Below, piece by piece: positions 41,559 through 52,799 of a DNA stretch of 64,000 nucleotides; position 1 is the first letter of the stretch, and the number at the start of each line of letters is the position of its first letter. The DNA lies in NCBI GenBank assembly GCA_963669155.1, contig OZ022596.1, positions 9,916,353 to 9,980,352 of the forward strand. Direction: 5' to 3'. Position numbers and translations under genes: made by a program. The notes beneath the pieces are model-generated. The model worked only from the letters and a program-made list of their open reading frames with translations, ran no database searches and was not told where the DNA came from. This DNA is from Arbacia lixula (Eukaryota > Echinodermata > Echinoidea > Arbacioida > Arbaciidae).

Positions 41559-43183
41559 ACGAGACATACTTGTGGACAAGTATCAGGTGGTCTGCATTGG
41601 CAAATTCATGCACAGACATGGGCTGGAAAATGCACGGTGAACTATAGACCTTCATTCGTGACACCAACTATCCATAAGCAATGTGAGACAGCGCTCAAGA
41701 AAGCTCATAGGGCACCTATTATACTAAAATTTCAGAGAATTTCCTAAATGGTAACATGTTTATGCTAACGTGATTAATAGTCATGTAAGAGAATGGGGTG
41801 AGAGAAAAAAGAATTGGAAAGAAAATCTCAAAGAGAATGACAAAGTGAGGCATAGAACAGAAGAAGATGGCAAAATAAACATTGCAAAAGGAATGCAAAA
41901 GTTGACCCTACCCACGCCAGGAATCGAACCGGGGGCCTCGAGATCTTAAAACGGCGCCTTACCTATTGAGCCACAAATCTTCCCATTCACTTAACACGTA
42001 ATGCCCAGCAGGGGCTAGAATGATTAAGAAATCGATATTCAAGCTGAAATTTCACCATGATCCCGACATCTGATTAAAAAATGGAGACAACGTTCCGGAA
42101 AGCTCGTAGACTCAGCTACAACATACTGAAATTTCAGAGTGAAAGCTTGACATATTAGTGAGATACATCTCCTAGAAGCTCGTCATGTCATTTCATAAAT
42201 ACCACTTCCATTGACATAACACGGAAGTGCGATTTTGACATTCATGCGTATAATGAAATTTACACCGTGAAGACGTCATCAAAATAAAAATGAAGGCAAC
42301 TTCTACTATGGAGCGAGGTCTCAGCTACAACATACTGAAATTTGGGAGAAAATTGACCATGAATTACTGAGATACACAAAAGCGGGTAAAAAAGTTCATG
42401 ACGTCATACATGAAAAATCATTTTTTCGATTCATATGGCAATATGATGACATCAACATAAATTTAAAAGGTAAATCGAACATTAAATCACATCTACATTT
42501 CCCACTCTTTCAGAATATTGAAAAAAAATTGGGGGTCACCGGCCATTCTGAAGAGCTATGGCCGATTGACGGTAGTCATGTTTTTTGCAATATTTGCACA
42601 CAAAAACGTATTGACGCACGCGCAGACTTTGAACTTTGACGCACCCGCAAGACCTTGTTATTGCATGGAAATGGCTCAAAATGACAGGATGTGTTGTATG
42701 TAGTGTCAGTAACATGAATCCAGTAAAAAAACAGAATTTTGACGTTTTGTTCGCGTTACGCACGAAAAAACGCGCGAACGCGCGCGCACGCGCGGAAATT
42801 TTTGAAATGCTAGAAATGGCCTGAAACATATGCAAAACAATTTTGAGTTGATTTAGAGCATTTTAAAATTTTGCGCGCGCGTTTTTGCACTAACGTACGC
42901 GTACGCGCGCGTTTTTTTTCAATGAAATTAATTGGCTACTCATTAATTATATGCATGTCAAATTTCATTACACAGAGATGACCAGTTCTAGAGCTACATG
43001 AGGTAATAGTTTTTCATTAAACTGCTCGTAGATGACGTCACGATGACGTCATGACCTTGAAAATGTTGCTGTAACATGTTCACATATATGTCCATACATG
43101 ATGAACATTTCATGAAACATGGTCCATGCATTGTTGAGATATCCATGTCACAAAAATTTGGAATAAAAATAAATAAATAATAA
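41559..43183. repeat. Array unit, A type
   Basis: 1,625 bp. tRNA-derived segment at 41906-41980 (minus). No hairpin module. Confidence 0.9.
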
Positions 43184-44500
43184 ACGAGACATACTTGTGG
43201 ACAAGTATAAGGTGGTCTGCATTGGCAAATTCATGCACAGACATGGGCTGGAAAATGCACGGTGAACTATAGACCTTCATTCGTGACACCATCTATCCAT
43301 AAGCAAAGTGAGACATCGCTCAAGTAAGCTCATAGGGCACCTATTATACTAACACTTCAGAGATTTTCCTAAATGGTTACATGTTTATGGGGCGAGAAAA
43401 AAAGAATTGGAAAGAAAATATCAAATAGAATGACAAAGTGAGGGATAGAACAGAAGATGGCAAAATAAACATTGCAAAAGGAATGCAAAAGTTGACCCTA
43501 CCCACGCCAGGAATCGAACCGGGTGCCTCATCTAGATCTTAAAACGGCACCTTACCCATTGAGCCACACATCTTCCCTTTCACTTAACACGTACGTAATG
43601 CCCATCAGGGCCTAGAATGATTTAGCAATCGATATTCAAGCTGAAATTTTGCCATGGTCCCGCAATCTTATTAAAAAATGGAGATAACGCCCCAAAAGCC
43701 AGTAGACTCAGCTACAACATACTTAAATTTCGTGCACAGACATGGGACGGTAATGCACAGTGACACCATGGACCTTCCATAATGACACCATCTATTCATT
43801 ATAAGCAGAGGCTGCACACACGACGTGCCTACATAGTCACTTGTGTATGTGCTAACAACAATTAATAGTCACTTAACATAAAGGGGCGAGAGGGAAAATG
43901 GGAAAGAAAATCTCAAAGAGAATGACAAAGTAAGAGATTGAACAGAATAAGGTCGCAAAAAATCTTATTGCAAAAGGAATGAATTGTGACACCATCTATT
44001 CATAAGAAATTAGATGCACAGCTAGGCATGGGCTGCGATGGTAAATGCACGGTGACGGACAGTGGCACCATGTAATTCCTAACAAATAAGTAACAACGGG
44101 CGCGCGAGAAAGCTCATAGCGCTCTTACAGACTTGCCTTAATTGTCAGATGCTAACAACATGTAATTAATAGTCATGTAAGGTAAAGGGTTGAGGGGGGG
44201 GGGGAGGGAAAGAAAATTTCAAGGAGAAAGTGAGGGATAGAATAGAAGAAGGTGGCAAAATAAACATTGCAAAAGGAGTAAAATGACACCATCGACCCTC
44301 CATATGGTGACCCCATCTATTCATAAACATAAGGCAATACTCAAAATCTCATATCAAACCTATATAGTATTTTTATATCAGAGAGTAACTGTCTGAAACT
44401 CTTAATGCATGGTCATGAGTACGTGCTATTAAAATGTTAATAGCCAATTAAGATAAAAGTGCGAGAGAAAAATATTGGTAAATTAAGAAATATGAAATGG
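43184..44500. repeat. Decayed array edge
   Basis: Starts as an A unit with a tRNA-derived segment at 43497-43573. From about 43.7 kb it breaks into short, rearranged pieces of the unit start (GACACCATCTATTCATAA and AAAGGGGCGAGAG recur three or more times). Typical of the diverged margin of a tandem array. Confidence 0.75.
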
Positions 44501-44849
44501 AAGAACGTTAGCTGTGTTTTGATTTAATTATTGGATATGCTCATAAGTGACATTATTTGACGGACTGATACAAAACAAGAATAATATTTGATAAAAATCT
44601 GCTTGTCAAAGTGCATTATTTATGACGTGTATATTTCAGCATCGTTTGAATTTTTTTCCCCCACAAATACGTGAAAATTTGTTTTTACCTCCTATGCAGG
44701 GTTGGCTTTTGATTTTTGTCATCGACTTGTTATCCATGTTATCCAGAGATCAATCAGTTCAATCATAGCCCGATAGCTAGGGTTCAATACATTTAACTCG
44801 CATTTAATTGCTATTTACATCGTATTGAATAAATAGTAAAAGTGATCAG
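44501..44849. other. AT-rich spacer right of the array, nothing recognised
   Basis: No gene or repeat recognised up to the target-site duplication of the next element at 44842-44849. Confidence 0.6.
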
Positions 44850-45086
44850 CACGGGCGGAAATCGCTCCCCGAAGGTGTGTGTGGGGGAGGGGGGGGGGGC
44901 ATGTTTTTCCTCAAGTAACCGCTTAGGGGCGGGGGTGGGGGATCAGGGTGATGGATTTTATTGTGGGTGTTTTTTTTTTTTACGATGAAAGCAGTTGTGG
45001 AGGACACTATATCTTGTCGGCGAAAGGAACGAAAATAGTTTTTTGGGGGGACACGTCCCCCGTCTTCCCCGGGATTTCCGCCCGTG
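44850..45086. mobile_element. Small TIR element with 8-bp target-site duplication (hAT-like)
   Basis: Inverted termini CACGGGCGGAAATC (left) and GATTTCCGCCCGTG (right), 237 bp. Flanked by a perfect direct repeat GTGATCAG at 44842-44849 and 45087-45094. An 8-bp duplication is typical of hAT transposons. The interior is G-rich and non-coding. Confidence 0.75.
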
Positions 45087-45569
45087 GTGATCAGGAACAT
45101 GTGGAAGTGAAATATATTTTTAAAGATGAGGCGTAGATCCTCTGAAACGCTTTATGGACATCGTATCTGGCCGGTCGAGCTTTGTAGGGTCGAATTCTCG
45201 GATGGTTGAGTTGTGTTGTTCCGTGCTGCGATGCGATTGATCATGCGTGGGCTATATACTATATACGTACATGTATTGTAAGCACAAAAACGTATGAACC
45301 ATCCATTGCCGTCTAGTCTGTTCATGCGCCGTCCGTGATTTGCCTTTAGTTCGTATCATTGTGCTATTTCATCAGGGTGTATGAACCTGTGCTGTATCCT
45401 ATCAACGTTGAGTGTAAGTAGTTACGAGGTGGTGAATGGAGTAATAGAATATGGAATTATTATTTGCGCATATTCTTTAAAAATACGACTTTGCATCCGC
45501 TTGTTTTGGCAAAGTGACAGGGTGCATGAATTCTACGCATTGCGCATAGTGCATACATGTACGTGCAAA

Positions 45570-45700
45570 GGCGGTCGGTAGTGTGATTGGGGGCCCATTC
45601 TCGCTGCACATAGGATTTGAGACGAAAACAAATATTAAAGCATTTTAATGAAGTCTTACATTAAGTCACACTTATTTTGATGCTTTTTAGTCTTAAGTTT
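45570..45700. repeat. 130-bp dispersed repeat, copy 1
   Basis: TGATTGGGGGCCCATTCTCG..GACGAAAACAAATA..TTAAGTCACACTTATTTTGA matches 47475-47590 in the same orientation and order with indels. Confidence 0.55.
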
Positions 45701-45717
45701 AAAGTAACAAAAAATAT

Positions 45718-45750
45718 TTATTTATTTATTTATTTATTCATTTATTTATT
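45718..45750. repeat. ATTT microsatellite
   Basis: About eight ATTT steps, one interrupted by ATTC. Confidence 0.8.
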
Positions 45751-45849
45751 AAACATAAGTATTTTCAGGGCAAAGCTATCAGTCTGTCAATATTTATCGC
45801 CAAAAATTGTGTCTCCTTTTAATACTAGGGCTAGGAAGGCTTTAAAGGC

Positions 45850-47420
45850 CCATGCAACTGGGAGATACTGTAAAATGCGCGATTCCTCAAGCCCCATTCA
45901 ATCGTACACAAACCCCGTGCGTTATGCGTGCTCGTCGGACTAGTCTAGCAATCTTGGAAAGTGTCCGACAATGTCCGACAGCGACCCGAAGTCAGAGGCT
46001 TCACGTTCCGAAAATGTGCAGTCTGCGCGCATTACTGCACTGTACTGGATATATATGATGCAAGCTGTATGTACTGCTCAGCTCACCGAGCTAGATGTTG
46101 CCGATTACACAGAAGAACATCGGCACCTACCCTTGCTAGCTAGCCTGGCCTGCCGCGCCGCGCGGGCCGTGAGCACATTGACAAATTGTGTACAGCAGTG
46201 AACAGATAGCGGATCGCGGTCGCTAGCGGTCGTGTCCATTTTTGCTTATTACATGACATCATCAAGCCACTGCCGAGAGCCAATTTATGAATGAAAATAT
46301 AGTAAGCATGCGCAGTGCAAGCCTTCTATTTCCCCACACAGTATTCCACCAAAACAAGTGTGAAATTCTCTATCACCTCGTACCAAAATCGACCTAGTAT
46401 TTAACTTTCCTATATTTTATATGAATTATGAAAGGTATTCTCAGAGGATCTTTTTTCTCACCGATACCGCACAGGTAAGCGAATTTCGATTGCTTTGTGC
46501 TTTTCCGACAAAATCTTACGAATTAGTGTCACCCCCGCATTGTGTTTGTTGGAATTTGTAGAGTCTATCGCAACATGCAGAAAGTCAATTGGCTTCCGGG
46601 TTATTGAGCGTCGCGTCAATATGCATGAAATTGCAGAGTTTCGATAATTAATACCGGAGTGATCCGATCATGAACCAAGACCATTTCCTACGTACATAAC
46701 GTGACCGGATATCGTTATTGCTATCGATACTTCCACACGCAGTCCGAAGGCAACCACGTGGTCATGACGTGATCTGCGCGATTGCCCAATCAGCGGTCTC
46801 CGAATCGCTGTGCGCAGACGATCTATCCGTTGTACACAGTCTATGGACAATTGTTAGTTGTGGTGAGTGATCGTGTGTGAAGTGCATGTGCCTGAATGAT
46901 AGCGAGATTATGAGGTTATGCGAATGACAGTACGTGACGTAATGGATTCGACAGAGCCGCACAAAAGGACACAACCCATTAGTACTAGCGCTAGGATATA
47001 CCTTCACAATGCCTACCAAGATTTGGTCCGACAAAGAAACGGTTATCTATTTGAAAGTCGCGGCCCAGAAGCAGAATTCGCCCGCCACCTTCTCCATCGC
47101 CATGGTTTACAGACCCCGGCAACAGTAGTTGCACTGATGCAGGGCCCAGCAGGGGTGACTCTGAACTATATGCGATGGAGCCAGCGGGGGCGCGGCAGGT
47201 CGGCCAGGCCGGGCAGCTACATGTAGCTAGCTAAGTAGCGTAGCGAAGCTTGCATGATATGTAACAGCGATAGCTTGCATGCAGCATACGCGGCGCAGCG
47301 AATTGAATACATGTACTGCATGGAGCCGCGAGCGCGCGAGCTGTCACATGTTCGTTCAGTGTTCAATTTCGCTGGTCCTAAATATGGGGGTTATAAAGCC
47401 TGCAATCCCAAGAAAGCGAA
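45850..47420. promoter_or_regulatory. CpG- and GC-rich stretch, possible promoter region
   Basis: CpG dinucleotides and GC content rise clearly above the AT-rich surroundings (for example around 46140-46230 and 47180-47340). No TATA box or initiator can be assigned. It could mark the 5' end of an unrecognised gene on either strand. Confidence 0.3.
46942..47226 (+). CDS. Hypothetical protein-like ORF or first coding exon, unrecognised
   Basis: An open frame of 102 codons (from 46918), with a likelier ATG at 46942 starting MDSTEPHKRTQPISTSARIY. It continues HNAYQDLVRQRNGYLFESRG and HGLQTPATVVALMQGP. The composition is protein-like (amphipathic, mixed charge), unlike the low-complexity ORFs elsewhere. 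A possible splice donor (GGG|GTGACT, near 47154) would make it a first exon. I do not recognise the family, and it may be chance in GC-rich DNA. Confidence 0.3.
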   Translation: MDSTEPHKRTQPISTSARIYLHNAYQDLVRQRNGYLFESRGPEAEFARHLLHRHGLQTPATVVALMQGPAGVTLNYMRWSQRGRGRSARPGSYM

Positions 47421-47474
47421 TTGCTCTCGAATACATGAATCACAAGTGGCTGGCCACTTTAATAGAGGTGTGTG

Positions 47475-47590
47475 TATGATTGGGGGAGGAGGGGGGGGGG
47501 ATTCTCACTGCACTTTGTTCTCTGACGAAAACAAATACGTATTTTGATATACTCTTACCCTAAATCACACTTATTTTATGCTTTATGTTT
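47475..47590. repeat. 130-bp dispersed repeat, copy 2
   Basis: Second copy of 45570-45700, ending just before the LINE remnant. It contains a long G run. Confidence 0.55.
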
Positions 47591-47628
47591 TCAAAATCAT
47601 GTAACTGAGACATTTTGAGTAAACATGT

Positions 47629-48156
47629 TTGTATGGTGTGCAAACCAGGCCTAACGAGAATGTGGAAGACGTCGCAAAGCAGAAGATTGCTCTCTTTATG
47701 AACAAGCCTACAAGTGATGATGAAATAGAGAAAATGCAATTTGTCAACGTCCATGGATTACCTCGTCGACGTAACTCATCAGATCTTGAAGGAGAAAAGG
47801 CACCAGATGCTATCATCATGAGGTTCGTCAGATTTGCTGACAGGGAGGAGGTTTTGCGTGCTTTCTACACCGACAACTCGTCCCAGAACAGAAGGAAGAG
47901 AGGAGGTACTGCGACTACGAGAGCTGATGCCGCTTCTCCGCGAGCCATCGCTGAGGATGACCCATTGTATCGCGTGTCGATCCGTACAGATTTGCCAAGG
48001 AAGATGAAAATCAAGAGAAGTCAACTAGCGTCAAGAGCGTACGAGCTAAGACAACAAGGACTTCTTACTAGGATTAGAGTGATTGGCACAGATGTTGTTC
48101 TTCAGACAAGGAAAGCGAGTGGTGCAGATGACTGGAAAAGATACAAGGAGCAATAG
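47629..48156 (+). pseudogene. LINE ORF1 protein remnant
   Basis: About 175 codons resembling the C-terminal half of L1/Tx1 ORF1p: an RRM-like part with DAIIMRFVRFADREEVLRAF and a C-terminal domain with RSQLASRAYELRQQGLLTRI and RVIGTDVVLQTRK. ORF1p is an RNA-binding chaperone of the retrotransposition particle. The N-terminal coiled coil is missing, and no ATG exists at the open start. Confidence 0.65.
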
Positions 48157-48510
48157 TTGTGAAAAGAAATAACAATGAAACTAGACAGACAGCAGGAACT
48201 AAGAACCTGAAAAGAGGATTTTTAAAATAAAATTAACATTTCAGTTTATAAGGCTCTCATGGAAAAATGATCCATCATGGGAGTGGTTAAACCATGTTGC
48301 ATCTTGAACTGGAAACAAAGTTGTATTGTTTGTTTTGTGTAGTTTTGTGTGTATTGTGTTCATGTTTTTTGTTTTTTGTCATTGTGTGTACATTGTGTTT
48401 GTGTAAATATGAAAATCCCTCCAGTATATTTATACATTCCATTTCGCTCTACACTATTATCACGTGTGCAACAGCTATGAATAATGTCGTGCACATAGTT
48501 TTTATTTGTC

Positions 48511-51500
48511 ATGAGTAGTAAAGGTATCAAGATATTTTCACTAAATTGCCGTGGACTTGGAGAACGATGTAAAAGGGAGGATCTGTTTGATTTTTTGAAA
48601 AAGAAAGAAGCAAATATTTATTGTCTACAAGACACTCATTTTGTTTTAGAATTAGAAGAAGACATATTTAAAGAGTGGGGAGGAAGGGGTGTCTTTTCAT
48701 ATAAATCATCTAATGCAAGATGAGTTGCAATATTATTTGATAAAAACACACAACTTGTTATAAAAAGAGTTAAGTGTGACATTGATGGTAATTTTGTGGC
48801 CCTTAGTATCCAATGTGGTTTTCTAGACTTTTCATTGATAGCACTTTATGGGCCAAACAATGATTATCCAGAATTTTATGGAGGTATAGCAAATGTCTTA
48901 TTGGATTGGGATGATCCTCACAAAATTATTTGTGGTGATTGGAATTTGGTACAGAGTTTGGAGTTAGATACTTTTAATTACCTTCGACTTAGTAAAGACT
49001 ATAGATTTGTAACTAATGACCAGTTGTTTTTTGATACACTGTTAATGGAGTTGAGAGCAATAACAGTTTTGTATGCAATTCGTCAGAAAAAGAAGGAAGA
49101 AAGTGTAGAAAAGGACCTGGAGTCTGAGATTGTTAGAAAGATTGTTGTAACCGAATACAGATACTAGAGAAAATTAGAAAAAATTAGTGTATTGAGAGAA
49201 GAATTACAACAATTTAGACGTCAGAAGCGGGAAATGGCAGCAAATAGACTACGGCTTCAAGTAATGCAATTTGGGGAAAAACCATCTAAATACTTTTTGA
49301 ATTTGGAAAAACATAGGATAGCTGAAAAAACATTTGTAAAACTAATTGATGACAATGGTACATGGAAGTTGGATCATATTATGAACGTTTGTATAAATAT
49401 GCAAACTGTGATACAGATGTTATTTTCTCTCATATAAGGGAAGATCATTTCCAAAGTCTCTCAGAAGAAGAGTGTGTTTCTTTAGAAGGAGAAATAACTT
49501 ACAGGGAAATTGAATATGCAATAAAGAACATGAAAAATGATAAAGCCCCAGGACAAGATGGATTTACAGTGGAATTTTTCAAATATTTTCTTGAAGAGTT
49601 AGGTGTGTATATGATGCGTAGCATGAATTTCGCTTACAACTCTGGAAAACTATCTTTCTCACAAAAACTTGGTTTGATAACACTACTTCCTAACCTAAAG
49701 GTGACAAAGTGAGACACTTCATTAAAAACTGGAGACCAATTTCTTTGTTGAATGTTGTTTATAAGATATTATCGAGCTGTATTGCTAATAGACTTAAAAA
49801 AGTATTACCTAGTATTATTCATGGTAATCAAACAGGATTTTTGTCTGGACGATTTATTGGTGAAAATATTAGAATTTTAGATGACATAATTGCTTATACT
49901 GAAAAGGAAAAGGTTCCTGGTATGATTTTGTTAATCGATTTTGAAAAGGCTTTCGATAGTCTTTCTCATCAATTTTTATATAAAACGCTTTCCTTTTTTA
50001 AATTTGGAAGCTCTTTCATAAAGTGGATAAATCTAATGTATAGTGATGCGTACTCTAGTGTTATGGTTAATGGGCAAATAACATCTAGATTTCGCATAGA
50101 AAGGGGCTGTAGGCAAGGTGACCCACTTTCGCCCTACTTGTTCTTGTTATGCGCGGAAATTCTTGGGGTATTAATTCGAAATTCACAATTGGTAAAAGGA
50201 ATTTCTATCGGGTCAAAAGAATTTAAGGTCCTTCAGTATGCCAATGATACAGTATTGTTTTTAGATGGCACAGCTGCCAGTTTCCGCAATGTACTTCATA
50301 TTTTGGATTCTTTTGGTAATTGTAGCGGGCTTAAGATGAATATGCAGAAAACAAATGCAATTTGGATTGGTGCCTTAAAAGGTAGCGAAGATATAAGATT
50401 GGATGGAAGACAAGTGAATTTTGTGCATAATGATTATTTTCGTTACCTTGGTACTGACTTTCATGTTGATATCGATAAAATGCCTGATTATAATTATGAC
50501 AGAATTTTTGACAAAGTAAAACGTCAAATGATTTCTTGGATCAAACGGAACATTACAGTTCTTGGAAGAGTTACAGTTGCTAAATCATTACTGCTACCAC
50601 AGTTTAATCATTTGTTTATGTCAATTCCTGCTCCTTCAATTAAGTTAATGAAAGCAATAAAAGTAAAGTTCTTTAATTTCATATGGAAGAATAAGCCTGA
50701 TAGAATTAGTAGGAAACAAGTTGTGGGCACTTATGAAGAAGGGGGTCTTAAGATGCCAGATGTCGAGTTTTTTAGTATGTCATTAAAGCTCACATGGATT
50801 CGAAGATTGGTTTTAGATACATGTAATGATGTTTTCCATTTAATGCAGTCGTTTTTAACAAAACAATTTGTTGTAGGGTTTGGTGATGAATATTTTTCAA
50901 CATTATCCCATGAAGTTGCCAATCCATTTTGGAAAGATGTATTTTATGCTATGTCTTTGCTGTGTCAAGTTGAGGTAGATGACTGGCTAACATATCCACT
51001 GTGGAGGAATAGTTCTATCCAAATCGGGAAAAAATCTGTATTTTTAAAATCTTGGTACGAAAAAGGCATCAGATGTGTCAATGACCTTATTGATAGTAAG
51101 GGGACTTTGTTAACTTAATGAAGAATGTGAGCAAAAGTTTTGCTTGAAACTTATTTATTTGTCTTACTAATCTATTAGTCAAGCTATAAAGTGTCGGTAT
51201 AGAATTTATATTGGAAAATGTGAAAAAAGTATAGAAGGTCCATTGATGCCGTCACATATCAAAACACTTGTATGTGACTCACAAGGATGTCGATACATCT
51301 ACAAAACTCTTTTTGGAAAGACAAACTGTATACCCTCAATATGTTCAAAATGGGAACGACATTTAGATTACAGCCCTGCTAGTTCATTTATGCAGAAATG
51401 TCATACATGTATTATGATATTTCGATTTACTCCAGATATTGCTTTAAGATATTTTCAGTATAAGATAGTAAACAGGATTTTGTTCTTGAATAAGCAACTG

Positions 51501-51930
51501 TATAAGCTGAAAATAGTAAGTGATGAATACTGTTTGTTTTGTAAAAAAGAGGTAGAAGACATTGTACATTTCTTTTACGACTGAAATCAGTAAGTTAATT
51601 TGGAAAGAAACAGAAAAATGGATAAATACAGGTTCTCTAGTACAGATAAAGTTTAATTTACGAAATGTAATTTTTGGTTTTGAAGAAAAGAGAAATGATG
51701 TCTAAAATTGCATGGTGATTTTGATCAAACAACAATTGTTCGTACAAAAGCTTAATAATAAGATTCCTATTTTTAATACCATAAAGAAAAAAGTTATTCA
51801 ATATTATGAGGATGAGAAATATATTAATTATATTTCAGGTACAAATAGCAAATTTGTTGTTAAACGGCAATCACTTAGATCTTTGTTTAAAACTGAAAGA
51901 GAGAAATGTAATTTATTGTATTTCATTTGA
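48511..51930 (+). pseudogene. LINE ORF2 remnant: endonuclease plus reverse transcriptase
   Basis: Starts MSSKGIKIFSLNCRGLGERC, an APE-type endonuclease start (NCRGL, LQDTHF), then YGPNN and ICGDWN. The second half of the endonuclease is deleted near 49010, where the frame jumps to NDQLFFDTLLMEL. Reverse transcriptase follows: NDKAPGQDGF, KNWRPISLLNVVYKI, LIDFEKAFDSL, GCRQGDPLSPYLFLLCAEIL. The active-site box reads YANDT (50237-50251) where YADDT is expected. The C-terminal domain includes KWERHLDY and CLFCKKEVEDIVHF. In-frame stops at 48721 and about 49165, and frame changes near 49360, 49695, 51118 and 51584, break it. Confidence 0.88.
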
Positions 51931-52027
51931 GTGTAAAATACATTCTTTTACGTTGTGAAATGTTTGTTTAACTCAATAAAATAGCCTATGGAGGGCTAAA
52001 AAATGTTTTAAAAAAATAAAAAAATTG

Positions 52028-52269
52028 AGTAAACACTTACAAATAAATGATTTTTCAGTGTAAAACTGTTGTTAGCCTGTCAATATTTGTTGACGGGGGA
52101 AAAAAAAATGAAATTTGAAGTTTGCTTGTTCATGTGATTTATGTTTGAAGTGGACTCGACATCAGAATTTTATTTTCTTTGAGGTTACCATAGATGTTTA
52201 ATGGAACTACAGTAGGTCCCAAAAAAGGGGACTGCCATAATTAAAGACAATGGAGTGTTTTCATTTCGA
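52028..52269. other. Spacer between LINE and MITE
   Basis: AT-rich, nothing recognised. Confidence 0.5.
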
Positions 52270-52590
52270 TTTTATTTTCTCGGAACGCGTTATGATCCTT
52301 TCAAGTTTAGATTTTGTAACATTCAGTGCCAGGTGCTCTTGCATATGTTGGGTAAAATTTCCTTTCAAAAGTGTGCATTTCTGCAAAAGATATGATCCTT
52401 TCACATGTTGTCAAAAACAGGAAAAGAATAATTTATGATGTTATTTTGTACACAACACCTCGCACGTGACATTACAAAATTGAAATTTCTTATTCTTTGA
52501 TGATTTTTCGTCAAACCTTCACTCATATGTTTCTTTTTATGTTTCCGCTCTTATTGAAACCAACCTATTATCAGGGTGAACTAGTCGTTT
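52270..52590. mobile_element. MITE, same family as 24495-24840
   Basis: Shares GATTTTGTAACATTCAGTGC, AGGTGCTC, TTTGTACACAACACCTCGCA and TTCGTCAAACCTTCACTCA in the same order as the copy at 24.5 kb. Ends near TATCAGGGTGAACTAGTCG. Confidence 0.55.
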
Positions 52591-52799
52591 AGAGATAAAA
52601 TGTTTATTGTACTGAATTAGTTGAAATGTTACGAATATAACCTAAGTCATGTAAAGTAAATCCTTTTTTTCTGTATTCTTTTATTACAGGTACTCTGTGA
52701 AGCTCTGCGGTGAAGACAGAGAGTGTATGTCTCCTTCCTCTATAGTTGTGTTGCCTGCATCTAGCAGGGTCTGTGACTAACCCTTCTGAGTTTTTGTAT

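Larger units (their letters stand above)
26303..44500. repeat. Tandem array of about 1.63-kb units (satellite-like), A and B subfamilies
   Basis: The landmark ACGAGACATACTTGTGGACA recurs at 27003, 28150, 29718, 31572, 33204, 34836, 36554, 38175, 39872, 41559 and 43184. Full units share one order: palindromic start, tRNA-derived segment, GCCCAGCAGGGGCTAGAATG, CRE-like site, a GGGGTCACC..GCCATTC block, CG-rich tract 1, CG-rich tract 2, CRE-like sites, then a TAA tail with 0-3 hairpin modules. B units (29718-39871) are nearly identical. A units flank them on both sides. After about 43.7 kb the pattern decays into scrambled pieces. No conserved reading frame spans the units. Confidence 0.93.
47600..52027 (+). 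mobile_element. Tx1-clade LINE, decayed, 5'-truncated
   Basis: Contains an ORF1 remnant (47629-48156), an ORF2 remnant (48511-51930) and a short 3' UTR ending in AATAAAATAGCCTATGGAGG, then an A-rich tail to about 52027. The order and the ORF2 motifs fit L1-like elements of the Tx1 clade. The 5' end is missing: ORF1 opens after an in-frame TAA at 47620 without an ATG. ORF2 has a deletion, stops and frameshifts, so the copy is dead. Confidence 0.85.

Noticed and set aside
26303-44500. CRISPR-like array
   Set aside because: Units are 1.6 kb with no short repeat-spacer pattern, and the surrounding genes are animal.
45971-46201. 76-codon ORF in the GC-rich stretch (MSDSDPKSEASRSENVQSAR)
   Set aside because: Short, overlapping other open frames, and no recognisable domain. 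GC-rich DNA has few stops by chance.
48511-51930. Host gene for a reverse transcriptase-related protein
   Set aside because: Endonuclease and reverse transcriptase order, ORF1 upstream, A-rich 3' tail and multiple disruptions identify a dead LINE.
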